From the NCBI GenBank assembly GCA_900074885.1, contig FJUW01000033.1, forward strand, positions 327,031 to 391,030: a stretch of 64,000 nt of DNA, given 5' to 3'. This DNA comes from Rhynchosporium graminicola. Its lineage: Eukaryota > Ascomycota > Leotiomycetes > Helotiales > Ploettnerulaceae. The position numbers and the translations under genes are program-made. The notes under the pieces were generated by a model, which was given only the letters and a program-made list of their open reading frames with translations, was not told the DNA's origin and did no database searches. This document shows, one piece after another, positions 1-14,036 of this stretch (positions are counted from its first letter, which is position 1; every line of letters begins with the position of its first letter).

Positions 1-1546
1 TTACTTTTACTTTAAGAACTAAGGAATACGATAAAATCTTTAAGTATCTCGAAGCTTTTAAAGCTTAAGTAAGGAGGTAATTTAGCCTTACTATCTATAT
101 ATTTAAATATAATCAGGAGAAAGCAATTATAGTAATTTAAGGATTTATATATTATTAGAAGTAGTATTTAAAGCTCGGAATTGAAATCGAGCTCTTACTA
201 GCTTATACGTATAAGCTAAATAATAGAATCGAAAGAGTAAGATTAGAAATAATATCTAAAGGAATTTATATACGATTATTAGCTAATCTCCCGGATTTCC
301 TCAGTCTTAAGTACGCTTTAGCTACTACTTATCTATTTAATAGATTACTTAAGAGAGGGAACGATTAGAGATTACCTCTTAAAGAGAATAATAGATAGTT
401 TCGTAACTATTTCCGATTTTATAATCTAGCTATTATTACTCGCCTAACTATAGATTTTAGACTAAATTAGAGCTTAATTTATATATATAGATATAAAGTA
501 TACTTATTAATAAAGGAAAGAATAAAAGGATAGGAAAATCGAGCGTTTAAAATCTCAGCGAGAGCTTATATCAGGTATTTAGTAAGCTATATAGCCTCTA
601 ATATCTATAAGACTTAGGTTCTTATGCTCTAAAGGATTATTATTACGCGGAATATATATTTTGATAAAAACGAATTCTATATCTCTTCTCTAGAGGAAAG
701 AACTATAATTACTAAAGAGGAAGCTTAAATAATCTGCGACCTTATTAAGGAAGCTGAAATTCAATTAGTTTAAGCTAGGCTCCTTAATAGTATTTCAGAA
801 GATATCCCTAAAGAAGTCTCTTTAGAGATCAGGTTAAATAAAAGAAGATCAGAAGATTTCCTTAATCTCTTAGTTCACTTTATAGAAGCTCGCGATACTC
901 AAGAGAGTTAGAATCTAGAGGTAAAAAAAACTAATAACTCTTCTAGAGATTAGCTTATTTTCACCGGCCTTTAGACCCCGGATACTACCTTATTAGTAGA
1001 TGTATATAATAAAGAGGTAATAGGATAAAGCTATTATATATTAATCCTAGAGCTTACGATAGGTATAATATAAAGCTCAGGGGAGCCGACTATAGGTAAG
1101 GAAATACTACTTATAGACTACGAAAGGGATATATAAATTAAGGATAAGCGATATACTTACCTCTTAAATAATTAAGTCACTAAAGGAGTACTTATATCTT
1201 CTAATTAGATTACTAAAGAAGTACTTATATCGATAATACCTCGATTATCTGGGATTAAGGTTCGAATCCTATATAAACCTCCGCCGGAGGGGCACTAAGT
1301 GATTCTCGATTATTCGATTAATAAGTCAGATATAGAATCAGATTCGATTAGATCTTCTAATAACTCTATCAAGAGATTATTAGAAGTTTAAAGCTTAAAT
1401 TCTAAAAAGAAGCTTTTAAAAGCTAAGAAGAAAGCTATAAAGAAGCTTAAGTATCTAAAGAAAGTAAATAATACTTTAGTATTTCAAGTACTAAGTACTA
1501 TAATAAACTCTAAGCGTATAGAGAACCCTTATCGAAAGATTAGAAG
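1..1546 (+). mobile_element. Copia-type pol remnant, integrase part (RIP-degraded)
   Basis: The + strand translates, with many stops, into the C-terminal part of a Ty1/copia integrase. Around 535-690 the frame reads like the family's conserved ARA..YLV stretch (ISARAYIRYLVSY, then NIYK and TRNIYFDKNEFY). The stops fall at codons that should be Trp or Gln, as expected for RIP. The element is cut by the window start, so gag is not visible. It is interrupted at 1546 by the gag-only element B1 and resumes at 3714 with the reverse transcriptase, in correct Copia order (integrase before RT). No intact reading frame remains. Dead copy; the family call comes from reading through stops. Confidence 0.75.
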
Positions 1547-1751
1547 TGTAACGACACAAGGGCTCTAGATAGTATACGAGCAGGAATAAAACAAGTAGGG
1601 AGGTCAAGAACGATCCTTATATGGTCTGGTACGAAGGAAACAGAAAGATACAGAGCTCTGAAGGAGTCTGCACCTTCTATATATATAAGGAGGGTATGCC
1701 AAAGGCACCGATACTAGCCCGTATCTACCACGTATATTATGCGCTATTATA
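1547..1751 (-). repeat. LTR of B1 (3' LTR)
   Basis: Begins TGTAACGACAC and ends in a RIP-altered form of CGTCACA. Its partner is at 3504-3708. It carries the TATATATA-type box of the family at about 1676-1685. Confidence 0.85.
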
Positions 1752-3503
1752 TTACTCCCTTCTAAGATAAAGGCTCGTCCTCGAGCCTTTAAAGGCAAAT
1801 AACCTATATAAAACGAAAAGGGAGTCAAATCAAGTCAAATTTAAAACAAAATCCAAGTAATTATTAATCTAAAGCGTAAGACGCAAATTATTCCTTCTGC
1901 AAATCACTCCTTCTTCGTCTTCAAGGTCGGATAATCGCTCTTATAGTGACTGTGCTTCTTATAGTAGTAACACTATACTTCCTCGATAGGTATCAAGGGC
2001 TCAGAAGACGTACTAACTATCGGTAGAGCTAGCGTAGCTCGAGGTATTGAAGGTAGTCGAGAGAGTTCCAAATCGAGTGCTATAAGAGAAGGGACTATAG
2101 CTGAATAATCAGTCTTCTAAGAGTACTTAATTAGAGCGGCAGCTGTACGTAGCCGTATAGTAAGCTTCGGCTAGAGGTAAAAGTACTACTCTGATTTAGC
2201 TATACCTCCGAGAATTGCCGAGCTTTAGAACTTTGCACGGAATTATAAAAAGGACTCCTTTTTCATTAAAAGCTTATGAAATTCAGTGTGATACTGCTCC
2301 GTTTCGAGTCCAGAAAGGTAGTAAGAAGCGAGTACTGAAATTATCTCTTTAGTAAAGGAGAAAGGCGTAATTTCCGAGAGATACTATAGTTCTAAGTAAC
2401 CTCTTATAAGGCTAGAAGTAGAGCTCTAGACTAGCGCTTTACGGGCACGCGTAGTTAGGTATCAGTCTGAATTAACTTATAGTCGGTCCTGAATAGAAGT
2501 ACGCTATTAGCTGAAAGATAGGTTAGTCCCTGTATTAAGATTATTAATACTTTCAGTTAGTTACGACTTTCCGGAGGTCTATAAATTATCAATTGAAGAG
2601 CGTTCAAGAGTAGGTTCTGTCGGTAATTATAATACCGAGTTTGCCGATTATACCTAAGTACGTAAAAATTCGGTAAACATCTGCTCGATTCGACTAATAC
2701 CGATAGAGAGCTCCCGAGTAGTCGATTCTATCTGTAATTAATAGTCTTTAATCGATTGAAGTAATTCTATAGTAGGTACGGAATCGGAGGGGCTGCGAGG
2801 GTATTCCGATGAAGCTATAGGAGCTAGCTGAGCCTTCTTAGGAGGCATTAGGTAAGCGAGGCTAAGCGAAAGTGATAGAACACTTGAAAGTTATAAAAGA
2901 AGCGAAAGTCGAAATCGAATTCTGAAGAAGCTAAAAGATTAAGGAGAGTCAGATATCTTAGTTAAGTAGATATAGGGAGTATTAAATTAAAGGTTCTAGT
3001 AGAGAGAGGTCGATTCTGCCGAGGGGGATAAATTATACCGGGGTATAGGGATTACGAGTCGAATTCCGGTAATTTCCGCTAGGGTAATAAGCTACTTCGT
3101 CCTAGCTTAAAAGCAAGGTTTTTTGCTATTAGAGCTACTTTCGGAAGGTTAAAGTCGGGTGAGGGGATAATAAATATTCAGGGCCTTAAGGGAAGTTTCC
3201 ACCTAAAATTCGTCCGCTATTTTACTTCGTACGCACGAAGGAACGAGTTTCGAAGTATCCGAGAGTGACTTCGTAGTAATACTAGTGCTTCTGAGGCTGA
3301 ATTACGTCCAAATTCCCAGCTATCTAAGAGATCTCCGGAATCTTAGCTCTTTTAAAAGCCTAACCGTCGAATTAGAGCCGAAACTGTATTAAAGTAGATA
3401 ATAGAACACTTAATAAAGAGGTCAAAGAGTTCGTCTGTAATCGAGCTTTCTAGGTGAGATATTATTTAATACCGTCTCCGGCGGTCTTGATCTTTCTGTT
3501 TAA

Positions 3504-3708
3504 TATAATAACATAAGGGCTCTAGATAGTATACGAGCAGGAATAAAACAAGTAGGGAGGTTAAGAACGATCCTTATATAGTCTGGTACGAAGGAAACAG
3601 AAAGATATAGAGCTCTGAAGGAGTCTGCACCTTCTATATATACAAGGAGGGTATGCCTAAGGCACCGATACTGGCCCGTATCTGCCACGTATATCATGCG
3701 CCGTCACA
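3504..3708 (-). repeat. LTR of B1 (5' LTR)
   Basis: Partner of 1547-1751. It ends GCGCCGTCACA, the least mutated copy of this terminus in the window, followed by the AGAAG duplication. Confidence 0.85.
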
Positions 3709-3713
3709 AGAAG

Positions 3714-5560
3714 TAAAGAAACTCGGGGTACTTAAGTTAAGAGCGATCTCTTTTATAAGGAACCCTAAAACGATCCTAGGTTATAATTAGATCCTTAAAT
3801 CTATATACTTTTATCTAATTAGTATATAGATATAGTAGAAGGTTCTTTAGACTTAAGAATAATATACGAAGTAATCTTAGTATCTTTTAAAATACTCTAG
3901 ATACTTAAACTAGATAATTTAATAATAGCTACTACTTTAGAAACTTAGCTTTTAAATATTAATAGAAAGCTTAAACTTCTAAAGATTAAGATAGTAGATC
4001 TTCTACTAAAACTAAAGAGATTTAATAATCTTAAGAACTATCTAATAAAAGCTTAGTTTTATAAAGATATAGATCTAGAGATAGGAAATATAAAGAAACA
4101 AGACTACTAGGAATCTGAGATATATAAATAGTATATAATATAAATACTAGTTCCTCTAATATAAGTTTTTAGGTATAAACTTAATAAAGATAGATATATT
4201 AAAGATATCGCTCTCGAATCGTAATTAGAGAGGATCTTTAAAGCGAAATAATAATTATCTTAATTTATACTAATACGCTTAATATAAAATCATTCCGAAT
4301 AGTAATAGCTCTTATAGTATACTTTGATCTAGAGATTAAGTACTTTAATATTATAAATATATTTATTAATACTTTAAGGGATATTAAAAGAGAAAGAGTA
4401 TATTACTCTTTTCCTCTTAGAAGATCTAATCCCGGAAAGATACTTAGAGTTAATCGTACTCTCTATAGAATAAGAGATTCTCTATACTTATAGTATAAAT
4501 ATAAAGCTAATACTTTAACTAAACTTAAGCTATTTCTATATCTAGAGGAGCTTTATATATTTATAAATAGAGATTATAAACTAATAGTTATATTCTATAT
4601 AGATAATATATAAGTACTCTTCTATAATAATAATAAGGAGCTCGGGCAGGGCTTTATCGATTATCTGAATATAGATACGATATATATATTCTAAGTAATA
4701 TTAAATAATTCCTTATTATTATAGTACTTTATAATAGAAAGCTTAAAACTATCTTACTTATATATAATTAATATATTAAAAAGATCGCGTATAAGTTTAA
4801 TTAAATAAATAGAAATTACTTAACTATACTACTTCTTTAACTTAATCTTATTAAGAACCTAAACTAAGCTTTAAAGAAGTTAATTAAAGTATTTTAAGAG
4901 AGAGTAGAATTAGTTCTCTATACTATAATTATAGTTCGACTAGACGTATTATATACTATCTTATAGCTCTCTAAGTACTTAACTAATCCCTTATCAGACT
5001 ATTTTATAGCTATCTACTAGCTAATTCGATATCTTTATAGTACTCGATTTCTAGGGATTATTTATAGAGGAGAATACTTAAGAGCGTTAGTAATAGCTTC
5101 TAATACTTTATTTATAGATAATCTAGACTTTAGAAGATTATCCTAAGGATATCTGATCCTCATATATAAAGGACTAGTAATTTAGAAAGCTTTAATATAA
5201 GATATAATTATAACTTCTATAACTAAAGCTAAATTACTTATATTAGCTAACCTAGTAAAAGAAACTATAGCTCTTTAGAGATTCTTTAAAGATCTTACCT
5301 TTAATATTAGAGAGACTTAGGAGATCTTTTATAATAATTAATAAATAATTAGGCTAGTTATAAATAAAAGTAAGAGAATAATTACTAAACTATAATATAT
5401 TAATATTCAGAATATATAGCTTAAGTAAGAGCACGCTAAGGGATTATTTATAGTAACTTATCTACTAAAAAAATAATATACTAGCAGATAGTCTTATAAA
5501 GAATCTCACTTAATAGAAATTTAAAGCTTTTATATCTCTCTTAAATTTTGGAAATTATAG
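3714..5560 (+). mobile_element. Copia-type pol remnant, reverse transcriptase and RNase H (RIP-degraded)
   Basis: Continuation of the Copia pol split by B1. Around 4160-4260 the frame resembles the Copia RT start (a VFRYKLNKDRYIK-like stretch). 4390-4520 matches the PPGFE..LRLKKALYGLR region. At about 4590-4610 the catalytic YVDD motif reads YIDN. From about 4960 to 5550 the RNase H part is recognisable (ITKAKLLILANLVKETIAL, then YINIQNIQLKQEHAKGLF). Stops are frequent and RIP-like. Pol ends near 5560; no 3' LTR was identified. Confidence 0.8.
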
Positions 5561-7429
5561 ATTATAAATAGAGGAGCTTTAAGTATAATATTAAGTCACT
5601 TACTTAGCGTATTCTTTTATTATATAAAATTCAGACTAAAAACTAAGCTTTTAGGGATCCGCGAATAATTATATAGGAAGATTAAATACTTACTCTAAGC
5701 TATTCTTCTAGCGCTTAATCCGGTACTTAGTATAGTACTTTCTATCCTCAGAAGGAGTTCTACTACTATATAATCCTATAAACTTATTAGTAGAAGCTCT
5801 ACTTATACTATTACTATAATCTCTTTTCTTTAGAGAAGGTCTAAGTCTAATAGATTTTATATTAAGGATCTCGACCTCAGATTCTGACTCTATATCGCTA
5901 TTACCTTTTTTTAGAGCTCTCTTAGCTTTTATATCTTTAAGTAATTATCGAAGATTTATGCGACGATTTTTAAGGAACTAAGTAAATTAGCTAAAGTATT
6001 AAAAGATTAGAATTATTAGAAGGCTTACGAATTCCTTAGCACTAGTTCTCTTTCTATCTATGAACTCCTTAGCTTAGATGATTATTTATAGGGTAGCAGG
6101 AATATAGCTATAAGAGGTATAAGAGTAATATCTCTTTGACTTTATAGCTATATTTATATAGTAGCGACCTTTTATTCTAGTTCCCTTTATACCTATACTA
6201 ATACATCTTTAGTAAAAATTATTATTCTCTTTACTTAGCAGATATTAGAATTCAAATAGTATTAATATTGAGAGATTACTTACTTATCTTACGCTTTACT
6301 CTAGATCTGGGGGTAGTAGTAATAGACTTACGACTATAGGAAGATATAATAATCTTCTTTAAAGAAGAAGATAGAGCTTTTAGTATACGAGGAGATAAAT
6401 TAGTTCGCTAGAGGAGTAGAGAAAGTTCGCGGATAGAGTAATTAGAAAGAGGATTATACTATTTAAGCTTAAGCTTAGAATTATTATCTCGATTAATATA
6501 ATTAATAGATCAGAAGGAATAGATTTCAGGATTATTTCGTAGTTAAGCTACTAGGCGATAAGGAGTAAAAGGGATATCTTCCTTAGAGTAAGGGCTATCG
6601 AACTATATTATAGATTATTAGTTAAAGGATTAAAATAAGAAGTAAAAATAATCTTATAATATCGTAATAAATAGATTTAATTATAAGAGATCTTCTAAAG
6701 TTAGCAGGGGATTCTTCGACGTGATAATATAATATAGGATATATATCTAACTCTTAAGAGTTCTCTTTTCGCGATCTCTTATTTAGAGAGTTAGAAGATA
6801 TAATAATAATAATAGAAGATTTGAAATAAAGTTATTAATAGAAAGAGAGAAGTAAGCGTAGAGAATCTTAGTATATTATATTTAAAGGAAGAAGAACCTC
6901 TCTATATACGAGATAAGAGGTTCATATACCTATAAGGCTTCGGTTACCTACCCTTATAAGTAAATAAGGCTAGCTACCTAGAGTGCCTTTTCGATCTAGA
7001 AGCTTCTTCTGCCTGGAATCACTTAATTAGTTATAACTTCTATCTATGACTCTCTAATTATATAACCTAGATTTCGATTTACAATTTATTCTATTGAATA
7101 CTTATTTATAATATTTTACTTTTACTCTTATACTTAGCGATTACTTAAAACTTAGAAATAGCTGATTTTATACTATATATAAGGCTATAGCTTTGCAATT
7201 TCCTTTATTTACTTAACTCTACTCTTTAATAGTTATTTCGACTTTAATTAGTTCACGCACTTTATTTATACTTTCTTTTATTAATTTATATGAATAGTAA
7301 ATTCACCCTCTCTGTTTAGAGCTTCTTTACTTACTTAAGGTAGTTTATATTTACTAACTAGGTCAAGGTATACGTATAGTTAATAGTAATCTCTAGACTT
7401 ATACTAAGAGATTACTATAAGGGGTATAT
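5561..7429. other. AT-rich RIP-like DNA, unassigned
   Basis: Strongly TpA-rich, with no open frame of useful length. Short minus-strand stretches (for example about 5770-5920, rich in Ser/Glu/Lys) look like decayed coding sequence, but I could not place them in a family. Probably old transposon DNA. Confidence 0.5.
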
Positions 7430-7580
7430 TATATACTTTCACTTATTATATATAGTCACGTTATATCTAATCACTTGTATAGCCCAGTATATACTTATAT
7501 AATCTCCTCATATATTTAAAGTAAGCTTTCTCTCTTTCTTCTAAAGAGATAACGCTCTCTATAATCAAGATTCAGAGATA
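7430..7580 (-). repeat. Repeat K, inverted copy
   Basis: About 150 bp that reappears in the opposite orientation at 36141-36290. It includes a TATATAAGG-like box and looks like part of an LTR or promoter-bearing repeat, but no terminal TG/CA pair could be fixed. Confidence 0.6.
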
Positions 7581-7656
7581 TCTATAATTTTCCTATCTCC
7601 TGATCCCTCTCAGTGATCTTTCACCTCTATCAAAGCCTGCCTTACCTTTGTATTAT

Positions 7657-10600
7657 AAAAGCTATATTAGTAAATTTAAATAAGGAGTTAGATATAGTAG
7701 TTCCGGTTCTAGATATTCTAGATTTACTAGAAGCTCCGGAGACCTCAAGAGAGAAAGCTAATAAAATAGAAGTAGTAGAGGAAGTAGAGTTTTAGATATA
7801 GTATTATTATAGAGTATAATTAAGGGATTATCTTTAGTAATAAATTTTTAATACTAATATCTATAATAGTTCATTATCCTCTAAGTAACTATAGTTATCT
7901 ATTCTATCTTCCTAGGCCTTAATCTATTAATCTAGTTTACGCGGAAGTCTAGGTTCACTTAATTTAATAATATAGAAGTCTCTAAGCTTATATAGAGTAC
8001 TTATTAGGTCGGAAGCGTTATACTAAGTTAAATCCGGATTATAGCTTAGCTAGCTAACTTAATACTGTAGATTACCTCTTAGGAGTTATATAGTAAGTAT
8101 ATCTTATAATTCTTACTCTTCTTAAGTAGTAATAATCTCTAAGGGTAAGTTTAGTAGCTTCTAGCTTAGTAATAAGTCGTCCGAGTCCTTAAAAAGTAAT
8201 TCTAAAGCGAATATATTATATATAGAAGATCTAAGAGGTAAATCTAGCTTATAAGAGTATCTGATCTTAGCTAAGACTTAGTATAATCTTACTTAGAGGC
8301 TAGATAGCTTTCTACTTAGCTAGTAATTCCTAAGGTTCCTTATAAAGAGAAATACCTTATCTTTCATTTCCTAGTTAATATTATACTATTTCGGGTTAGT
8401 TATAGCGCTTATCTTTTACTAAATAGCTAGTATATTAGCTTTTATAAACTTAATAGCAGTTTTAGTATATTTAGCTAAGGATTTAATATTAATATAGTTA
8501 AGCTTCTCTTATGGTATCGATATAGTAAGTTACTTTTAATCCTAGCTATTTTATAGTAGTATACTATATTTAAAGGTATATAGCGCTATACTAATAGAAT
8601 CATAAGGTAAGGTTACTTAGGCACGGTATATTATTAGTAGTAGTTCGCACTAGTTACTCTAGTAGTAATTAATAAAAGGTCTAAGGCATTAGTTAATATA
8701 CTAATTTATAATTTCTATTTATCTATTAATTTACTAGTAGAAAGAAATAAAAAACTTAACCTTAACTCTAATTATATAGTAAAACTCTTACTAGAAGAAT
8801 AAGATAAACTAAGCTCATTAGTCAGATATAATTAACTTAAGAGTATATCAGAAAAAATATATCTATTAGATAAATAATATCGCTATCTCGCGAGTATCGA
8901 TATTATAATAATACGATATCGATATAGAGTCCTTCCTTAGGCAGTTAATAAATACTAGTATCTTATTAAATCCCTAGTTATTAAGTAAGAAGTCTTTAAA
9001 ATCTATAGCTAAGTACTATATAAAGTAGCTAAGCACTAGTAATAAGTAGAGGAATTCTTATTATTTCATCTGCTTTAGATAAGAGTACTAATATAAGTAG
9101 TAATTGCGAGTATATCGTTTTATATCTAATACGAGTCCTTTTTAGTAGTAATAGATAGAAATCATCTTAGTAGTCTTAAAAGTATTTAGATAAGTAGAGG
9201 AAACTTAATTATAAACTTCACTAATTAAATAGATATATAGTAAAGTATAGCGTTATATATATAGATAACTATTATAAAGTAGTAAACTATTATTAATAAT
9301 ATAGCTATCTCCTAATATATTCTATTTATTAGAGAACGATTCTCAGTTGAATTAGTATAGTTTCTTAATTAAATCAAAAGAGTTATATACGGGTTCCGAT
9401 AGTATATTAGTCTTTAGCGATATTAGATATATATAACTAATTTAATCGATATAATACTTAGCTAGTTTCGCGTTAATCCTAAGGTCTAGGTAGTCTAGAG
9501 GTAATAAAACCCGAGATCTATTATCTTATTTCTATTATTCCTATATCTTTAGATCTTATTCCCTATAGCTAAGGATATTAGCTTTAGCGTTATTTTTACT
9601 AAGTGTATATATAATTTGAAAGTTAAATTCGGAAAGGAATTCTATCTATCTAGCTTACTTACTAGTTAGGACCTTACTAGGTATAAAGTATTCTAAGGAT
9701 CGATAGTTCGTATATATACTAGTATAGTATTATAGAGATATAAGTTCCGGTTTCTATTTCCGGAAAGATTTAATAATAGCGTATAATTCCTTATTATAGA
9801 TCTTCTAGTTTAGTTCGTATCTATTAAGAATATAAGAGTAGAATCTAATTAGATACTACTAGTTATCTTTATATAATTAAGAGATAACTCTAGCTATTAT
9901 ACTATTAGAGGTATTAGTTTTCAGTTTAGTTTATAATTTAAAGTCGAAATAATATAGTTTCTATACTAATAATAGCTATTATTATAGCTTATCGAAAGAT
10001 TTCTTATAATTATTAGTGAAATTCTATAGTACTAAAAGCTAGGTAAGTATAAAGAGAGGTTTAGCGATAAGGCCGAAATTCTAAATAAAATAATAGTAGA
10101 AACTATAGAATCCTAGGAAGGATTTTATAGCTATTACTATTTCGGGGTACTTTTAGTCTACTAATAATACTACCTTCTTAGGATCTAGCTCGATTCTATT
10201 AATAATAATAATATATCTAAGGTATTTAGTCCGAGTAATATAGAATTCGCTTTTCTTAATATCTACTTAGAGTCTAGTATCTATTAAGCGCTATAGTACT
10301 AATTTAATATATTCTTCGTACTCTTAGAGCGTTCCCGAGTATATAAGACTATTATCTAGATAAGTTATATAAAAATCGTTTAAGTAGTCTAGTAGTATAT
10401 TATTTATATATTATTAGTATATACTAAGTCTATTATAAAGCCTAAAAGGTAATACTTCATATTTATAAGATCTGAAGTAAGTTCAGAAGGTAATATACTC
10501 CTCTGATTCGGGGTCTATATAGATATAGTTAAATACTACTTAGATATCTAGTTTAGTAAAAATTACTACTTTAGATATACGAGTTAAGAGCTTATCGATC

Positions 10601-13332
10601 CTAGGTATTAGATACAAATCCTTTCGAGTGACCGTATTAAGCTTATGATAGTCGATATAAAAGCGTAATCCTCTATCGGCCTTCTTAATAAATAGTATAA
10701 GTAATACGAAAGGACTTTAGCTAGATTCGATAAATCCATTATCTAAGTTCTCTATAAGGTACTCCTTAGTTACTTATAGTTCCTTTATAGACTACTAATA
10801 TAAGGGCGAATATATATTAGGTAATAGTTCTTCTAGAATAAATTTATAATTATATAAGCGATATAGCAGAAGAATATTAGAATCCCGCTTAGAAAAGGCC
10901 TCCTTAAGAATATAGTACTATTCCGGTAGCTTTTCGACTATAAGTCGTTTAGTATTAGGATCCTTAGGGGAGTTACTATCTAGATAATCTTATAAGATAT
11001 AGTTTATCTTATAGATACTAGTAAAGAATAATTCAGAGCTTTTGCGTTTTATATTAAAGTGAAAAGCTATAGTATTAATTTAGTAAATCGGAACTAGCTT
11101 CTAAATCCTCGAAGATTAAGAAGTACACTCGTAGTAGGGTTTTAGCGCAAGTACTTTTCTCGATAATTTCGAAGTAGAAAAGGGTTCGGGATTCCTTAGT
11201 AATAAGCAGGAATAAGTTAAATAATAAGGATAATACGTTAATATACTATATTACTACTATTTAGAGTAATTAGTATTAATCTAACTAATTTATAGCTAAG
11301 TCCCGCGTATTAGTATTAATTTAGTAAGATTAGTTAATAATAAGTTTATAAGGTAGTAAAGTTATAATTATCTCCTTATCGTATTAAAGAGTAGCTAGAT
11401 AGCGTTCCGGCTATATTAGCTTATAATAAAGCGTATCGAGTTTAACTTGAAATCGTTATATCTATTTAATACTAATAATTATATCTTATTATCCTAAATT
11501 GAGGAGAATAAAAGAGCAGTTATAAATATGCTTATCATTAATAGAAAGATATAAATATATAAAATAAGTAATATAAGTTCTAATAGATTATTAGAAACTA
11601 CGTATTAGAATAGAATAAGGTAGTAGCTCGATTTTAATACTAAGAGCCCCTAATATTTATCTGATAAGAGTACGATTAATAAATAGGTAACTATTCGCTC
11701 TAGTATCGATTAAGCTATTTATAAAGACTTCTAGCTTATTTATACTAACTATAATTAGGTTTATAAATTACTTACTTCTTATTAGGGAGTTAAGGTTAAG
11801 ATTAGAGAGATTATATTTATATAGACTTAGGAAGGAGTTTTTACTTATGCCTTATTATTTCCCTCTTATATTAGTCCAGATTCGGAAGGTAAGTCTTCTA
11901 TTACCTCCTTAGTTACTCCTCCCTCTTCCGGGAATCCGTTGATTAATTAGACCTTAAGCAGATTAGGGTAGTTTAGCTTAATATAACTAAGCTATCTATA
12001 ACTATAATACCTAAGGGGTTCTCCGGTCGAAGTAGTAGGGCATTTTAGCGCGGAGGGAGTACTAGCTTATACCGGGGTAGAGGTATATACGTATAGTATA
12101 GGAGTAGTTTATCGAGGGGCTAAGCTTAAGGACTAATAAGGAGTAGAACTAGAAGAGGTTATAGTAGTAATAGTAAGCTTATAATACTATACCTAAGTAA
12201 TAGTTTTCTTAGGATAAGTATATTCCGAGTTATAGTAACGCTTAGTATTAAAAGAAAGTAGTAATCTAATTATAGAAGCGTAATCCTTATTCTACGTTAG
12301 TTTAATAATAAGAGTTAAAGTATATAAAGATAATATAATCTTATTCTATATATAAAAGAATTACTCCTTCTTTTTAACCTTACTTTAGATAGTAGCGCTT
12401 TAAAATCGACTATGAAACTCTACGAAAGTCTCGCGAATATAACCGAGTTATTATATTTCTAAGTAATAGAAAACGTTATAATAATTATTTTCTTCTAAAC
12501 TAGTAAGAAAGTTCTCCTCTAATAAGGAGATTATTTTATCGCTAGTCTTAAACTCGTTAGCGAGATACTAAAGCGTAAGATACTCTTTAGCTAATCTAGT
12601 AACTAGTCCTTATATGAGGACACGCTAAGAGAAGTCCGTAGGGTAATAATCGGCGTTCACGACTAACCGGTCTCGTATCGATACTCTCTATTAGAAGAAA
12701 GTAAAGTCCGATCTATTATTTAGAAGTAAGATCTTCTTAGTAAGATAAGACTTCGTAGGGTATAACTCTACTGATTCGGCGCCGGGAGAAGGCGACAGTT
12801 TATTAGGAATAGTATTCTCTCTCTCAGTACTACGTATTAGAATAGAGTTTATTAGTATATTAAACTCTAGAATACGCGGAGATTATAATACTAGTTCTAG
12901 TAAGAGAGTCGAGGATAAGCGAGGGACTCTTATAAGGAACCTATCTTATGCGGAGATTAGTCTATTTATAATATCTTCTAGAGAGTTATTCTTTTCCTCT
13001 TAGTTTACTAATTATTATAAGAGGGAATAAATCAGATTCGAGTTATTTATAATAGTAAGAGTACTTAGCGATTATAATTCTAGTGAATTTCGCTTTTATT
13101 TTCCTCTCTCTCAATTAGTACTTCCTTAATAAAATATTAATATTCTCTAGTATAAGAGATATTTAGGATAAGGAAGGATATAATAGATTAGGTTCGGAGG
13201 TAAAGTAGGGAAGATCGCGTCAGGTTCCCCTAGAACTAGAGAGGTCTCTAGTTAGTTAGTTAAGAGCTATAATAGTAGCTTAAAAAAGGTGTATTAGGGC
13301 TATTTCAGTAGTAATATATAGAAGTTAAAGTT
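7657..13332 (-). mobile_element. D-family Gypsy fragment (internal region), minus orientation
   Basis: Collinear over about 5.7 kb with 20.26-25.94 kb of element D, in the same orientation and with many transition differences. It contains the C-terminal end of the family's antisense ORF (+ strand, ending at 7795), then, reading on the minus strand, integrase, RNase H, RT and gag. The RT catalytic motif reads YLDN near 10370-10340. Both LTRs are missing. The right end stops at the LTR-like repeat F1 (13333). The left end at about 7657 abuts non-homologous DNA. Confidence 0.8.
7667..7795 (+). pseudogene. C-terminal end of the D-family antisense ORF
   Basis: The + strand reads LVNLNKELDIVVPVLDILD and ends EVEEVEF at 7795. 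It matches the end of the antisense ORF in D (at 20400) and the copy at 14036-13805. Only the last 45 or so residues survive, because the D fragment starts here. Confidence 0.55.
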
Positions 13333-13804
13333 TGTTGGATTTGTAACCAGTACCTTGGTCAGTTTACCAGTACCTTAGTCAGTTTTGCCTGCATCGGCAT
13401 ACACACCCTGTACCTTGTCAGTACATGGTCTTAGTACCTGGTTCAGTACCTTGCGCATATACCTTGTTGTACCTGGCACCTACACCCTATACCTTGTCCA
13501 CAGCCTGTACCCTGCATACTCTATTAGAGTTACTATAAAGGTTCTCGATAGAGTTTTACTACTCCCTAGTACGTATATCGTACTTCTAGAGGTTTCTACT
13601 GACGTAGTATGATTCTACGGAATACGCGTCTTCTTCTATGGAGTTCTGTATTACGTAGTATAGAATATTCTAGAGAGCTCATATAGCTATATAAGTAGCT
13701 AGAATCTCTCCTGTAGTTAGCTCTCTTCAAGCAAGCAAAGCAAGTCAAATTGATCACGTATTATTCTTCTGACCTTTGGCCGATTTCCACCTTTAATTTT
13801 CACA
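13333..13804 (+). repeat. F1: LTR-like repeat (TGTTGG...CACA)
   Basis: 472 bp, nearly identical to 48145-48596 apart from a 20-bp tandem duplication at 13346-13385. It starts TGTTGGATTTG and ends TTTTCACA. It contains a TATATAAG box near 13690 and many GTACCTTG-like repeats. The TGTTGG start and promoter-like interior suggest a Copia-type LTR, but no coding region is attached. It is much less RIP-altered than its surroundings. Its flanks do not form a target duplication. Confidence 0.6.
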
Positions 13805-14036
13805 GAACTACTATATCTAACTCCTTACTTAAGTTTACTAATATAGCTCTAGTAGCAGACTGAGTATAATAGCTAATCCTACGGGCTTTCTTCTTTAGAG
13901 AAGGTCTAGGAGTATCTAGATCTGACGCTATCTTAGAACTAGAAGGCAAATTCCTCTTTCCCTTAGTATTAGATATTATAGCTTTAAATATAGCTTTCTT
14001 CGTAAACTCTCGTATAATAGTATTTAACTCTTTCAA
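13805..14036 (-). pseudogene. D-family antisense ORF, C-terminal half
   Basis: Reads MKELNTIIREFTKKAIFKAI at its left end and includes SLKKKARRISYYT before the F1 junction. The same protein is seen at 20100-20400 (+). It lies opposite to the retroelement's own coding strand. No known domain recognised. Confidence 0.5.

Larger units (their letters stand above)
1542..3713 (-). mobile_element. B1: complete gag-only LTR element (non-autonomous), minus orientation
   Basis: Two LTRs of 205 bp (1547-1751 and 3504-3708) flank about 1.75 kb of internal DNA, and the whole is bordered by a perfect 5-bp duplication AGAAG (1542-1546, 3709-3713). On the minus strand, from about 2846 downwards, a frame starts MPPKKAQLAPIASSEYPRSP and continues, with RIP stops, as a gag-like protein. 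Near 1966-1927 it ends in a damaged zinc knuckle in which Cys codons have become Tyr (YYKKHSHYKSDYP). No protease, RT, RNase H or integrase is present, and there is no room for them. The polypurine side is next to the left LTR, fixing minus orientation. It split a Copia pol gene. Confidence 0.85.

Noticed and set aside
1604..1828. 74-codon frame within the B1 LTR, with a similar one at 3500-3697
   Set aside because: Lies across LTR and polypurine sequence, not shared as protein between B copies.
13385..13612. Open frame repeated in F1 and F2 (also 48177-48404)
   Set aside because: No ATG start in the repeat, composition follows the GTACCTTG repeat motif, and it lies inside an LTR-like sequence.
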